Positions 8,076 to 16,532 are shown, counted from the first letter of the stretch. The stretch: 64,000 nt of DNA from Brachyspira sp. SAP_772 (GCF_009755885.1 NZ_VYIX01000002.1:478875-542874), one strand, 5' to 3'. Numbers and translations are program-made. The notes: generated from the letters alone by a model not told the origin.

Positions 8076-10130
8076 ATGACAGAAGAATTAAAATATAAAA
8101 TAAAAGAATTAGTATATTTTAAAAAAGTAGAAGAAGCAATAAAACTGATTAATGAAGCTATAGAAAAAGATAATAATGATTCAGAGTTATATTTGAGTAG
8201 AGGAGCACTTTATTTAATAATTAATATACATACTAAAGCTATAGAAGATTTTAATAAAGCTATAGAATTAAATCCAAAGAATGAAAAAGCATATTTTAGT
8301 ATAGGGTTCTTAAAAGCGAAATTAGAAAAGTATGAGGAATCTATAGAATATTTTAATAAGGCTATAGAATTAAATCCAAAGAATGAAAATGCATATTTTG
8401 GTATAGGAGTTTCAAAAGCAAAATTAGGAATGTATGAGGAATCTATAGAATATTTTAATAAAGCTATAGAATTAAATTCAAAGAATGAAAATATATATTT
8501 TGATAGAGGCATTATAAAATTACAATTAGGAAAATATGAGGAATCTATAGAAGATTTTAATAAAGTAATAGAATTAAATCCAAATAGTAAAGATGCATAT
8601 TTTAATATGGGACTTGCAAAGTCAAGGTTAGAAAAATATGAGGAATCTATAGAAGATTTTAATAAAGTAATAGAATTAAATCCAAAGAATGAAAACGCCT
8701 ATTTTATAAGAGGGGCGTTAAATTATGAGTTAGAAAAATATGAGGAATCTATAGAAGATTTTAATAAAGTAATAGAATTAAATCCAAATAATAAAGAGGC
8801 ATATTTTAATAGAGGGGTATTAAAAATAAATTTAAAAAAATATAAGCAAGCTGTTAATGATTTTAAAATATTTGCTAAAAATAATAATGATGCCTTTGAT
8901 ATAACTATTATAAAAATTCTTCAAGATTTTAATAAATATAATGATATTAATAAATTTTTTAAACTATTAGTGATAGATGAAAACAAAGAATTATGGAAAA
9001 ATGAGCCAATTACTAATTTAATTTTTCATTTTGAATATACTGAAAAATTAGACAATGAGATTATTGAAAATATTAAATATTTAATTTTATATGAATATTT
9101 TTTACTTAAAATATTAACTTTTAATACTAATGATAAAAATATAGAAATATCTCATTATACATCTTTGAATATTTTATTAATCTTATTAGAAGATGAAAAT
9201 TCAGAAGAAGCAGGAAACATAAGAATAAATAATATAACAACTGCCAATGACCCTAAAGAAGGAGATATTTTAGAAAGTATTTTTAATAGAAATAATATAG
9301 ATATAAAAATAGGAAGCGATGAAAAAGCTGTAACATTGCAAACATCATATTCAAGAAACAGAGATTCTCTTACTATGTTTAGATTATATGGTAAAAAAAA
9401 CAATAAAGAAGCTACTGGTATATGTTTGGTTTTAGATAATAAATATTTTACTAATTTATATACTTCGCCTTTTTCTTATTATGATTTTGATGTAAATAAT
9501 CTAAATAATAGTGAAGATAAAAATAATAAAAACAGTATAAAAAATAATGAAGATAATGAAAAAATAAAAAAAGAAGAAAATAAAAGAAATTTATATTGGG
9601 TGCTTTATTATAATGAAAAATTAAATAAACTTATTTTCAATAAAGAAGACTTAAAATATACAAGTAATGTTATTGATTTGAACGGCATAAATGATTATAA
9701 AGAAAAATTAAAAGAAGATGACACTATTGAAGATAAAATTAAATATGCATTTTCAAAGATATTTGAATATACTATAAAAATTAAAGAAAAAAATATTAAC
9801 CCTAAACTATATAATTATTTATTTGAAAATATAAAATACATAATAAAACATGAAGCATTTTTTGAAGAACAAGAATTAAGAATGCTTGTAACTTCTGATT
9901 ATAAATCTAAAGAGATACAAGCAGATAGAATTAATAATAAACTTTATATAGATTATTTAAAACTTTTTGATAAGAACACAAATTATATAAAAGAAATTAT
10001 AATAGGTTCTAAAGTTGAAAATAATGAATCGCTTGCTGAATATATAAGAAAGATTTTACATGAAAAAAATACAGATAGAAATAAATTAGATAATATAAAA
10101 GTTCTTATATCAGAAGCTCCTTTAAGATAA
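8076..10130 (+). CDS. TPR-repeat protein with DUF2971-like C-terminal region
   Basis: About 684 residues. The ATG at 8076 is preferred to an in-frame TTG at 8019, whose extra 19 residues look like unconstrained translation of the upstream repeat. Residues about 30-260 are tandem 34-residue tetratricopeptide repeats (core YEESIEDFNKAIELNP), a protein-binding solenoid. The C-terminal part opens with HYTSLNILLILLEDE and RINNITTANDPKEGD, matching the DUF2971 pattern (YTS...NDP.EG), and contains an Asn/Lys-rich low-complexity stretch. DUF2971 has no firmly known function. There is no signal peptide, so it is probably cytoplasmic. It lies between repeat R1, which may provide its promoter, and the TOMM cluster. 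A role in that cluster is not shown. Confidence 0.75.
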   Translation: MTEELKYKIKELVYFKKVEEAIKLINEAIEKDNNDSELYLSRGALYLIINIHTKAIEDFNKAIELNPKNEKAYFSIGFLKAKLEKYEESIEYFNKAIELNPKNENAYFGIGVSKAKLGMYEESIEYFNKAIELNSKNENIYFDRGIIKLQLGKYEESIEDFNKVIELNPNSKDAYFNMGLAKSRLEKYEESIEDFNKVIELNPKNENAYFIRGALNYELEKYEESIEDFNKVIELNPNNKEAYFNRGVLKINLKKYKQAVNDFKIFAKNNNDAFDITIIKILQDFNKYNDINKFFKLLVIDENKELWKNEPITNLIFHFEYTEKLDNEIIENIKYLILYEYFLLKILTFNTNDKNIEISHYTSLNILLILLEDENSEEAGNIRINNITTANDPKEGDILESIFNRNNIDIKIGSDEKAVTLQTSYSRNRDSLTMFRLYGKKNNKEATGICLVLDNKYFTNLYTSPFSYYDFDVNNLNNSEDKNNKNSIKNNEDNEKIKKEENKRNLYWVLYYNEKLNKLIFNKEDLKYTSNVIDLNGINDYKEKLKEDDTIEDKIKYAFSKIFEYTIKIKEKNINPKLYNYLFENIKYIIKHEAFFEEQELRMLVTSDYKSKEIQADRINNKLYIDYLKLFDKNTNYIKEIIIGSKVENNESLAEYIRKILHEKNTDRNKLDNIKVLISEAPLR
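8232..8840 (+). repeat. 102-bp tandem coding repeats (TPR units)
   Basis: GAGGAATCTATAGAA recurs at 8334, 8436, 8538, 8640 and 8742, an exact 102-base period equal to one 34-codon TPR. Units are nearly identical at the DNA level, so copy number could vary by recombination. Confidence 0.9.
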
Positions 10131-10203
10131 TAAAAAACTTATATAATATATATTAAAAAAGTTAATATGATATAAGTATAGTCTTTTTTATTTATATTTT
10201 AAT

Positions 10204-10231
10204 TTTACAAAATAAATTTTTTTAGTATTAT
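10204..10231 (+). promoter_or_regulatory. Candidate promoter of the TOMM cluster
   Basis: TTTACA (10204-10209), 16 bases, TATTAT (10226-10231), about 35 bases before the SagB-like gene. It is a moderate match in AT-rich DNA. Confidence 0.4.
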
Positions 10232-10266
10232 ATATTAGATACGATTTACAAAAATAGGAATATTAT

Positions 10267-11271
10267 GTGTCTATTATAAAGAAAAAAGATATTAAAAAAA
10301 TAGAGATAAGCAAAGAAGAGTTAGAATCAAGAGAGATACCATTACTTTTTAGCGTTGTGAATTTTTCTTCAAATATACCTGTTTCTATGTATGCAGATAC
10401 TATAGGAATAAAAACTTCAGAATCTTCTTATAGAGGAGTAATGCACTCTGAGGTAAATAGAAATATAAGTGAAGAATATTTATTAAACTCAAAGAAATCA
10501 TCAATAGATTTATCTGCTATGTTTAATGTAACAAGCTATTCATCATTTCCAATAGATGCTGCTTTAAGCAATAGAGTGTTACTTGAAGAAGAGGTTCATA
10601 AAAAAGGAAATGCTATAAAACTTCCACCATATAAAAATATTAATGCTCCTATAGGTTCAGTTATAAGGTCAAGAAGAAGTAGGAGAGATTTTAAAGGCAA
10701 GCCATTAACATTAAGCGATTTGTCTACCTTGCTTTATTATGGCGATGGAATTTCTGGAGATTTTGATTTTAATTTAAACAAAGAAGAATATGGCACTATA
10801 ACATTTGGAGATAAATATATATCAAAATTAAGAACTGCTCCTTCAGGCGGAGGGCTTTATCCTATTTATTTGTATATCGTGGCACTTAATATAAATAATC
10901 TTGAAAAGGGTATATACAAATATATGCCTTTTACTCATTCGCTTGAAAAGATAAAATTATTTAATGATGATGATTTAGAGAATTACTATAATAATAATGT
11001 TTTTGGAGGGGGAATAGATTTAAGAAAAGCTGCTTTATCTATTTACTATGTATATAGCATATATGAAAACACTAGAAAATATGGGGATATGGCTTTGCAG
11101 TTTGCTTTAATAGAGACAGGAGAGATTGCACAAAATATACAGCTTACTGCGGCTGCAAGTGGTATTTTAGCATGCGATATTGGAGGATTTAATAAAACTT
11201 TATCTGAAGAATTATTAAATCTAGATGGGCAGAGTGATCATGTTGTGCATTTAACTTTGCTTTCAAAATGA
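10267..11271 (+). CDS. sagB: SagB-type azoline dehydrogenase of a TOMM cluster
   Basis: A 334-residue flavin-dependent nitroreductase-fold protein. The central RSRRSRRDFKGKPLTLSDLS block is the usual FMN-binding start of SagB-type dehydrogenases. TAPSGGGLYPIYLYIVAL and KGIYKYMPFTHSLE follow, the second family hallmark. Such enzymes oxidise azolines, made from Cys/Ser/Thr, to aromatic azoles. The start is GTG at 10267 (MSIIKKKD); the ATG two bases earlier is in another frame and stops at once. AGGA lies 8 bases before the GTG. It is the first gene of the cluster and is followed after 31 bases by the SagC-like gene. The name is given by analogy with streptolysin S; the fold and subfamily are well supported. 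Confidence 0.85.
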   Translation: MSIIKKKDIKKIEISKEELESREIPLLFSVVNFSSNIPVSMYADTIGIKTSESSYRGVMHSEVNRNISEEYLLNSKKSSIDLSAMFNVTSYSSFPIDAALSNRVLLEEEVHKKGNAIKLPPYKNINAPIGSVIRSRRSRRDFKGKPLTLSDLSTLLYYGDGISGDFDFNLNKEEYGTITFGDKYISKLRTAPSGGGLYPIYLYIVALNINNLEKGIYKYMPFTHSLEKIKLFNDDDLENYYNNNVFGGGIDLRKAALSIYYVYSIYENTRKYGDMALQFALIETGEIAQNIQLTAAASGILACDIGGFNKTLSEELLNLDGQSDHVVHLTLLSK

Positions 11272-11302
11272 TTATGAAATAAATATTAATAGGTTATTTA
11301 AG

Positions 11303-12391
11303 ATGGCTAAGAAAAATATAAAACTTTATGATAATGTGTGTGTATTTTTTAATTCTGATGATGAGATTAGATTTAGAAAGGGGATATGGAATTTTGAAGA
11401 GGCTTCTTTAGAGCTTAATGATTTAAATAATAATGTAAAAGAAGCTTTAATATTTATTGCTAAAGAACTTTTTGATGATAAGTTAATTTCTTTTGATAAT
11501 GTAGTTAAGAAATTTTCTCTTGATGAAAAAGAAAGTAATTTTTTGAATGAAATTATATCTTCTCTTATAGGCAATAGGTTTTTAGAGTATGATGAGAACA
11601 ATATGCTTAATAGTGTTTATGAGCTTATAGGGGAGTATTTTTATGATATACCAGATGAAAGCAAGGTTCAAAAAAATAAAGTAATGTTTATAACGGATAG
11701 CGAGAGACTAAAAGATTATGCCAAATTAATGTCAGAAGATTTATATATGAATGTTGTTATGATGAATATTGATGATATAAAAAATATAGAAAAAGCAAAT
11801 CTTACAGACACAACAGATGCTATTAAAAATATTGAAGAGCAAAAAGAATTATTAAAGTTATTTTGTGATATATCATGTGTGGTTGTAAGTGTAGAGAAAC
11901 CGAGACTAAATTTACTTAGAAATATTAATAGGCTTTTACTTGAAAAATCAATTCCTATGATTATATCAATATTAGATGGACCATTTTTAAATATTACCAC
12001 TATAAAGGCAAAAGAAACAGCTTGCTATGAATGTTTTGAAAATAGAGTGATAGCAAGAAATGAAAGCTTATCAGTTTATAATAAATTTGTTAAACAAACT
12101 ATTAATTTAAAATCAAATAATAAAAAAACTTATATAACTCCTATTTTACAAACATTTACTTCTATTGCATTATATGAAGCATTTTTATTTGCTACTATAG
12201 GAAAATGCAAACTATCAGGACGCGTTATTAATGTTTATATACCTTCTATAGAGATTCAAATTCAGGATTTATTAAGAGTGCCTTTCTGTGCAGCATGCGG
12301 GCATATAAGCAAGGCTAAATATAATGAAATGTATACTTCTTCAAAAGAAATAATAGAAAAGTTTTCGAGTAAAGTTATATTAAAGTTATAG
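11303..12391 (+). CDS. sagC: SagC-like TOMM leader-binding cyclodehydratase partner (E1/ThiF-like)
   Basis: A 362-residue protein resembling the ocin-ThiF-like C-component of TOMM cyclodehydratases. The N-terminal ~95 residues form a plausible winged-helix peptide-clamp (RRE) region. The middle is Rossmann-like (NKVMFITDSERLKDYA; ISCVVVSVEKPRLNLLRNIN). Two Cys pairs, CYEC and CAAC near the C-terminus, are the usual zinc tetrathiolate of the family. In known systems this protein binds the leader of the precursor and presents it to the YcaO enzyme. It follows the SagB-like gene and is separated from the YcaO gene by repeat R2 rather than being fused to it. Sequence similarity across the family is weak, so the call rests on the Cys pairs, length and position. 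Confidence 0.75.
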   Translation: MAKKNIKLYDNVCVFFNSDDEIRFRKGIWNFEEASLELNDLNNNVKEALIFIAKELFDDKLISFDNVVKKFSLDEKESNFLNEIISSLIGNRFLEYDENNMLNSVYELIGEYFYDIPDESKVQKNKVMFITDSERLKDYAKLMSEDLYMNVVMMNIDDIKNIEKANLTDTTDAIKNIEEQKELLKLFCDISCVVVSVEKPRLNLLRNINRLLLEKSIPMIISILDGPFLNITTIKAKETACYECFENRVIARNESLSVYNKFVKQTINLKSNNKKTYITPILQTFTSIALYEAFLFATIGKCKLSGRVINVYIPSIEIQIQDLLRVPFCAACGHISKAKYNEMYTSSKEIIEKFSSKVILKL

Positions 12392-12690
12392 TAAAATTTT
12401 TTTAGTTTATAAATTTTTTGTTGTTCTTTTCAATTCTCACCTACATGTACTCCTTTCAGTCTCGGTGCGGACTTTATCAAATAACCAAAAAGTTAAAGCA
12501 AAAAATTATAACTAAATAATACTAATTTGTTTTTTATATATGATATAAACTATCAAATTAAATTTAAAATATAGCCTTTTTGCTTCTTTGTGGCAACAAA
12601 AGAAGTGGGGTATGGGGCAAAGCCCCATATATTAAAAATAAATATAATTTTATTTTTGACGAATTATAGTTGTTTAGGTATTTATTAAAT
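12390..12690 (+). repeat. Intergenic repeat family, copy R2, inside the TOMM cluster
   Basis: This copy starts right at the SagC-like stop codon. It has the left end (GTTGTTCTTTTC), CTCCTTTCAGTCTCGGTGCGGAC, the module GCCTTTTTGCTTCTTTGTGGC paired with CAAAAGAAG, the hairpin GGGGCAAAGCCCC and the right end TTTTTGACGAATTATAGTTG. It occupies almost all of the 348-base gap between the SagC-like and YcaO genes. The left half is more diverged than in R1 or R3. Confidence 0.8.
12656..12684 (+). promoter_or_regulatory. Outward promoter of repeat R2, facing the YcaO gene
   Basis: TTGACG (12656-12661), 17 bases, TATTTA (12679-12684), 55 bases before the YcaO start. The position matches the right-end promoters of R1 and R3. 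It could drive the distal half of the cluster. Confidence 0.55.
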
Positions 12691-12739
12691 AATTGAAAAT
12701 ATTATAATTTTTAATAAATTATATAGAAATGGAAAACTT

Positions 12740-14080
12740 ATGATTAAATATTACCCAAGCCATAAAAATGTTTTAAATAAATATAATTCTATTTGCGGAC
12801 ATCAAACAGGTATTATGGATTCTATTATTGTAATGCAGGCTAATTCTGTTATTGCTCAAAATATGAATACTTGTACTTCTATGCTTCCAGATTATCATAA
12901 AATATTATTGGGAGATAATGCTGAGGTTAATTATCATCTTTCTGGTTATGGCATTTATAGAGATGAAGCTATTATAAGATTATTAGGAGAAGGTATTGAG
13001 AGATATGCTTTATTTACATCAAATTTATATTTTGAAGAAAAATTAAAATATGCTTCTTATAATCAATTAAAAGAAAAGTATCCTAATAATGTAATACCTT
13101 TTGAATATGTTAAAATATATAGCGATGAAGATTGCAATAAATTAAACAGTATAGGAATTTTAGAAAATATTACGGAAGATGATATATTATCTTGGGTGCT
13201 TCTACCTTCCTTATTTGATAAAGAGAAAGAGTATTATATTCCAGCACAGAATTTCTTTTTATCGCATATAATAAGAAAAGATAAAAATGAAAAAGTGTTT
13301 ATAGGCGGATTTTCTAAAGGAAGTGCTAGTCATAAAAATATTAAATTAGCTTTAAAATCTGCTATATCTGAAATTATAGAATGTGATGCTTGTATGATAA
13401 AATGGTATACAGATAGCAAAGTTAAAGAAGTTGTTATTGATGATGATATTCAAACTATTAATACAATTTTAAAAGAGATTGATTATAATATAAGAGTTTT
13501 TGACTATACTGTTGATAAAAAATTAGGATATGTTTTTACTGTTATGCTTATAAACAAAAGTGAAAAAAGTCCATATATTGTTGTAGGAGCTTCTTCTGGG
13601 CTTAATCCTAAAAAAGTGATATATAGGGCTTTTATGGAGGCTTTGGCTATACTTACTTTAAATATTAATGGACCATTATCTATGCCTGCTGATTATTTGG
13701 AAACTAAGTATCAAAAAACTTATCTTAATCTTGACAGCAATGTTAATTATTGGGCTTCTTTAGACGATAAAGACAAAAAACTAAACTTTATAAACAGCAA
13801 AGTTACAGAAAAAATTGAATTAAAAAAATATAAAAACCTCGAAGAAAATACTGATAAAGATTTGGAGTATTTATTTAATGGTATTTATAATATTTCAAAA
13901 TATGCAGTTTATTTAGATATTACGCCCTTAGAAATAGCTGATAAAGATTTGCATGTAATGCGTGTGTATGTTCCAGAGCTTCTTCAAATGTCTATGCCTG
14001 CTTTCCCATATAGTAAGCACCCTAGAATAATTAAAAATGGAGGAATTTCAAATAATGAATTTCCACACCCATTACCTTAG
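12740..14080 (+). CDS. sagD: YcaO-family cyclodehydratase (SagD-like)
   Basis: A 446-residue YcaO enzyme. It would use ATP to activate backbone amides so that Cys and Ser side chains cyclise to thiazolines and oxazolines. ATP/Mg-site motifs are visible: LLGEGIERYALF in the N-terminal third and KGSASHKNIKLALKSAISEI followed by IECDAC. The C-terminus ends in PHPLP, an exact PxPxP motif; in azole-forming YcaO proteins this tail supports catalysis. That separates it from stand-alone YcaO proteins of other function. The first bases after repeat R2 supply a GGAAAA ribosome site. It overlaps the protease gene by 26 bases, so the two are translationally coupled. Confidence 0.9.
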   Translation: MIKYYPSHKNVLNKYNSICGHQTGIMDSIIVMQANSVIAQNMNTCTSMLPDYHKILLGDNAEVNYHLSGYGIYRDEAIIRLLGEGIERYALFTSNLYFEEKLKYASYNQLKEKYPNNVIPFEYVKIYSDEDCNKLNSIGILENITEDDILSWVLLPSLFDKEKEYYIPAQNFFLSHIIRKDKNEKVFIGGFSKGSASHKNIKLALKSAISEIIECDACMIKWYTDSKVKEVVIDDDIQTINTILKEIDYNIRVFDYTVDKKLGYVFTVMLINKSEKSPYIVVGASSGLNPKKVIYRAFMEALAILTLNINGPLSMPADYLETKYQKTYLNLDSNVNYWASLDDKDKKLNFINSKVTEKIELKKYKNLEENTDKDLEYLFNGIYNISKYAVYLDITPLEIADKDLHVMRVYVPELLQMSMPAFPYSKHPRIIKNGGISNNEFPHPLP

Positions 14081-14717
14081 TGCTATTCTTGTGCTAATTG
14101 CTGTTTCTTTTCCTACTTCTTTGATTGGTATATTTTTTAAATTAAATCTTTACAAAATAAGCAGTATTTTGCCTAATGCTTTAAGCTATTTTTTATTTGT
14201 AGTGATGGCATTTTTTACAGGGTATATTGGAAGTATTAATTATAATGTTAATATTTATTTTATTGTTTTAGCTTTTATTATGTCTTTTGTATGCATTGCT
14301 ATAGAAATAATTGAGGTTGCTGCTGTTCATTTTATTAAATATAAATTCTGGATTAAAAAAATATCGGTTCATGAAATTATAAATAAAAATAATATTTTTT
14401 TTGATATTATAATTATATTTATAGGTGCTATTTGCGAGGAGATTATTTTTAGGCAGGTATTTTTTAATATTTTATATAATATATTAGAAGTAAATATCTT
14501 TATTGTTATTATAATATCAGCATTTACATATTCTATTAATCATATATATTTTGGTGCTAATGCGGTGTTTCAAAAGTTTATAGTTGGTATAATATATTCT
14601 TTGTTATTTGTTTATTCTTCTTTTAGCATAATAATACCTGCTATTACTCATTTTTTGCAAAACCTTATTTTATATATTTTATCATTTAAAAGAAGTAATA
14701 GAGAGGCATTAAATTGA
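14055..14717 (+). CDS. sagE: CPBP-family intramembrane protease (SagE-like)
   Basis: A 220-residue membrane protein with the three CPBP/Abi protease motifs: EEIIFRQ (EExxxR), a His in SINHIYFG and HFLQN (HxxxN). In streptolysin-S clusters SagE is the proposed leader peptidase and/or immunity protein. The ATG at 14055 is chosen over one at 14037 because GGAGGA (14039-14044) lies 10 bases before it. The gene overlaps the YcaO end by 26 bases and the next gene by 4 bases, which indicates one transcript. The family is secure; whether it cuts the leader, gives immunity or does both cannot be read from sequence. Confidence 0.85.
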   Translation: MNFHTHYLSAILVLIAVSFPTSLIGIFFKLNLYKISSILPNALSYFLFVVMAFFTGYIGSINYNVNIYFIVLAFIMSFVCIAIEIIEVAAVHFIKYKFWIKKISVHEIINKNNIFFDIIIIFIGAICEEIIFRQVFFNILYNILEVNIFIVIIISAFTYSINHIYFGANAVFQKFIVGIIYSLLFVYSSFSIIIPAITHFLQNLILYILSFKRSNREALN

Positions 14718-15454
14718 TATTTTTAAAACTTATACCTTATATTGTAATATGCTTTATATTAGGAACTGTAATAAGATTCTTAAATTGTAAAAATATCATA
14801 AATAACTTATGTTTTAATATTATGAATTATTCTAAAAGGGATTATGATGATATTTATATTTACATAAGCACTTATATATATTGGTTTTTTATAATTGTAT
14901 TTTCAATTATTATTAGTTTTTTGCAAAAACAAAATATTTTGTTATATTTATTCGTAGAAAGAAAATATATTGTTTATATTTTTATTAATATTTTTGCTGT
15001 TATTTCTGCTTTTGAAATAATATTAGCAATAATAAGTTTATTTAATAAAAATATAAAAACAAATGTTATATTTAGCAATATATTATTGTCTGCTCCTATT
15101 AGTTTGTTGTATTCTTCAAGAAATAATAAAAAGTGGACTTTAATATTATTGGCAAGTGTAATTAAATGTTTATTTTTTAATGGCGTAATATATTTAGCCA
15201 TTAAAAATCAATTTCAGGAGTTTAATTTATTTTTTATAATTCTTGCAGTTGCTTTATTGTTTTCTTTTGAAGAAATGCTTAGGCTTAATAATTTTAAAGA
15301 AATTTTAATTTTTGTAGTTTCTTGTTTTATTATTACAGCTATTAATGCTATTTCTTTTGAATATACTAATAGTTTAATTGCAGCGATATTTGCTAATGCT
15401 GCTTTTACAATATATTATTTTGGTCAGTTTGAAAATATGGGAATATACTCATAA
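14714..15454 (+). CDS. Cluster membrane protein, possibly a degenerate CPBP homologue
   Basis: A 246-residue protein with about 7 hydrophobic segments. It starts at TTG in the overlap TTGA with the protease stop, so it is coupled to it. Streptolysin clusters carry a membrane protein of unknown role, SagF, of similar size at this place. The C-terminal third reads like an eroded CPBP domain: FEEMLRLNNF resembles EExxxR, and TNSLIAAIFANAAF resembles the last helix with the expected His replaced. If that is right it is an inactive relative of the neighbouring protease, perhaps for immunity or complex assembly. This likeness is by eye only, and no function is assigned. Confidence 0.55.
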   Translation: MIFLKLIPYIVICFILGTVIRFLNCKNIINNLCFNIMNYSKRDYDDIYIYISTYIYWFFIIVFSIIISFLQKQNILLYLFVERKYIVYIFINIFAVISAFEIILAIISLFNKNIKTNVIFSNILLSAPISLLYSSRNNKKWTLILLASVIKCLFFNGVIYLAIKNQFQEFNLFFIILAVALLFSFEEMLRLNNFKEILIFVVSCFIITAINAISFEYTNSLIAAIFANAAFTIYYFGQFENMGIYS

Positions 15455-15467
15455 AAAAGGTATTACT

Positions 15468-15495
15468 CTCTTTAATTATTAAAGTTATTAAAGAG
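15468..15495 (+). promoter_or_regulatory. Hairpin upstream of the precursor gene
   Basis: CTCTTTAAT (15468-15476) pairs perfectly with ATTAAAGAG (15487-15495) between the membrane-protein stop and the precursor. A TATAAT box follows at 15501-15506 but no good -35 was found. It could be an attenuator, an RNA processing/stability element or part of a separate promoter. Confidence 0.45.
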
Positions 15496-15527
15496 TTTAA
15501 TATAATACATCTAAAGGAGTTATTTAT

Positions 15528-15662
15528 ATGATTAAATATTCTTCAAAAGTACGCACAACATGTTCTTTAAAGAGCCAATCTGCGGTATTGACTCCTGGAG
15601 GATGTTGCTGTTCTTGTTGTTGTTCTTGTTGTGTTAATATAACAACTACAACTAATCATTAA
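15528..15662 (+). CDS. sagA: SagA-like TOMM (streptolysin S-family) precursor peptide
   Basis: A 44-residue peptide with a strong ribosome site AAAGGAG 8 bases before the ATG. The N-terminal leader is MIKYSSKVRTTCSLKSQSAV. It is followed by LTPGG, the Cys/Ser core CCCSCCCSCC (residues 26-35) and the tail VNITTTTNH. Streptococcal SagA has the same layout: an MLKFTSNI start, APGG, a Cys-rich core CCCCCTTCC and a Ser/Thr tail. The KYSSKV segment lines up with KFTSNI, the leader region bound by the cyclodehydratase. Eight Cys, two Ser and four later Thr are candidates for azole formation. Unlike in streptococci, the gene lies downstream of the modification genes and just before the exporter. A zinc-binding small protein is the main alternative, which the surrounding cluster makes unlikely. 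Confidence 0.92.
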   Translation: MIKYSSKVRTTCSLKSQSAVLTPGGCCCSCCCSCCVNITTTTNH

Positions 15663-15691
15663 TTTATTATAGTTTTATAATAAATTGTTAT

Positions 15692-15720
15692 GTCTGCTGC
15701 ATTGTTATGATGCAGCGGGC
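15692..15720 (+). terminator. Hairpin after the precursor gene
   Basis: GTCTGCTGCAT (15692-15702) pairs with ATGCAGCGGGC (15710-15720) over 11 bp including G-U pairs, with a 7-base loop. The T-run behind it is weak (TTATATGTATT), so partial termination or transcript protection is as likely as full termination. Confidence 0.55.
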
Positions 15721-15729
15721 TTATATGTA

Positions 15730-15758
15730 TTGACATTTTTAATATATGTTGCTTTAAT
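15730..15758 (+). promoter_or_regulatory. Candidate promoter of the exporter genes
   Basis: TTGACA (15730-15735), 17 bases, TTTAAT (15753-15758), 34 bases before the ABC ATPase start. It would allow export genes to be expressed separately from the precursor. Confidence 0.5.
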
Positions 15759-15791
15759 AATTATAGTTTTTATCAAATAGAGTTGGTTTTA

Positions 15792-16487
15792 ATGGAAGAA
15801 GTATTAATAAGTGCTAAAAATATAGAGAAAAAGTTTAATAAAAATATTATTCTAAAAAATGTAAGTTTAGATATAAATAAAGGTGAAGTAATAGCACTTG
15901 TTGGTCCGAATGGTTCAGGTAAAACTACATTAATCAATATATTATTAGGAATATTGAAGGCTGATAAGGGTGAATTAAAAATCTATATAGAAGATTATAA
16001 AAAACATATAGGTCTTCAATTGCAATCCACTCCTTTTTTTGAAGGCTACAATGTAAAAGATAATATATTAATGTTTTCAGCTCTTTATGACATTAAGATG
16101 AGTGATGAAGAAATAGAAGGTATTCTTAATAAATATAGTCTTAATCCAAAAACACCCGCTATAAAGCTTTCTGGGGGAGAGCAGAAAAAACTTGCTATAA
16201 TGATAGCTACTATGCAAAACCATGATTTACTTATATTTGATGAGCCTACTGCGAGTTTAGACCCGAGAGAAAGATATAATATAAAGAATATGATATTAGA
16301 GCTTGCAAAAAATAATAAGACTATACTTTTTACTTCTCATGATTTAGAGGAGGTAGAAGATATAGCGAGTAAAATAGTATTTTTATATAAAGGAGAGATA
16401 TTAGAAAAGGGCAGTAAAGAAGAACTTTTAAAGAAGTATAATTTTGATAGTTTGGAGAAAGTTTATCTGCATATTACTAATTATTAA
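15792..16487 (+). CDS. ABC transporter ATP-binding protein of the TOMM exporter (SagG-like)
   Basis: A 231-residue ATPase with Walker A GPNGSGKTT, Q-loop LQLQST, signature LSGGEQKK, Walker B LLIFDEPTASLD and H-loop FTSHD, all intact. It is of the short ABC-2/drug-exporter type. The ATG at 15792 is preferred to a TTG at 15783 in the same frame. With the following permease it forms a two-gene exporter, placed right after the precursor gene and its hairpin. The likely cargo is therefore the modified peptide. In streptolysin S clusters this role is filled by SagGHI. Confidence 0.88.
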   Translation: MEEVLISAKNIEKKFNKNIILKNVSLDINKGEVIALVGPNGSGKTTLINILLGILKADKGELKIYIEDYKKHIGLQLQSTPFFEGYNVKDNILMFSALYDIKMSDEEIEGILNKYSLNPKTPAIKLSGGEQKKLAIMIATMQNHDLLIFDEPTASLDPRERYNIKNMILELAKNNKTILFTSHDLEEVEDIASKIVFLYKGEILEKGSKEELLKKYNFDSLEKVYLHITNY

Positions 16488-16532
16488 TATGTTTTTTAAA
16501 TTTATTAAAAAATAGTTTTTAGTTTTGATTAT

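Noticed and set aside
8232..8840. Regular 102-bp direct repeats that could suggest a CRISPR-like array
   Set aside because: They are in frame and encode 34-residue TPR units; there are no unique spacers.
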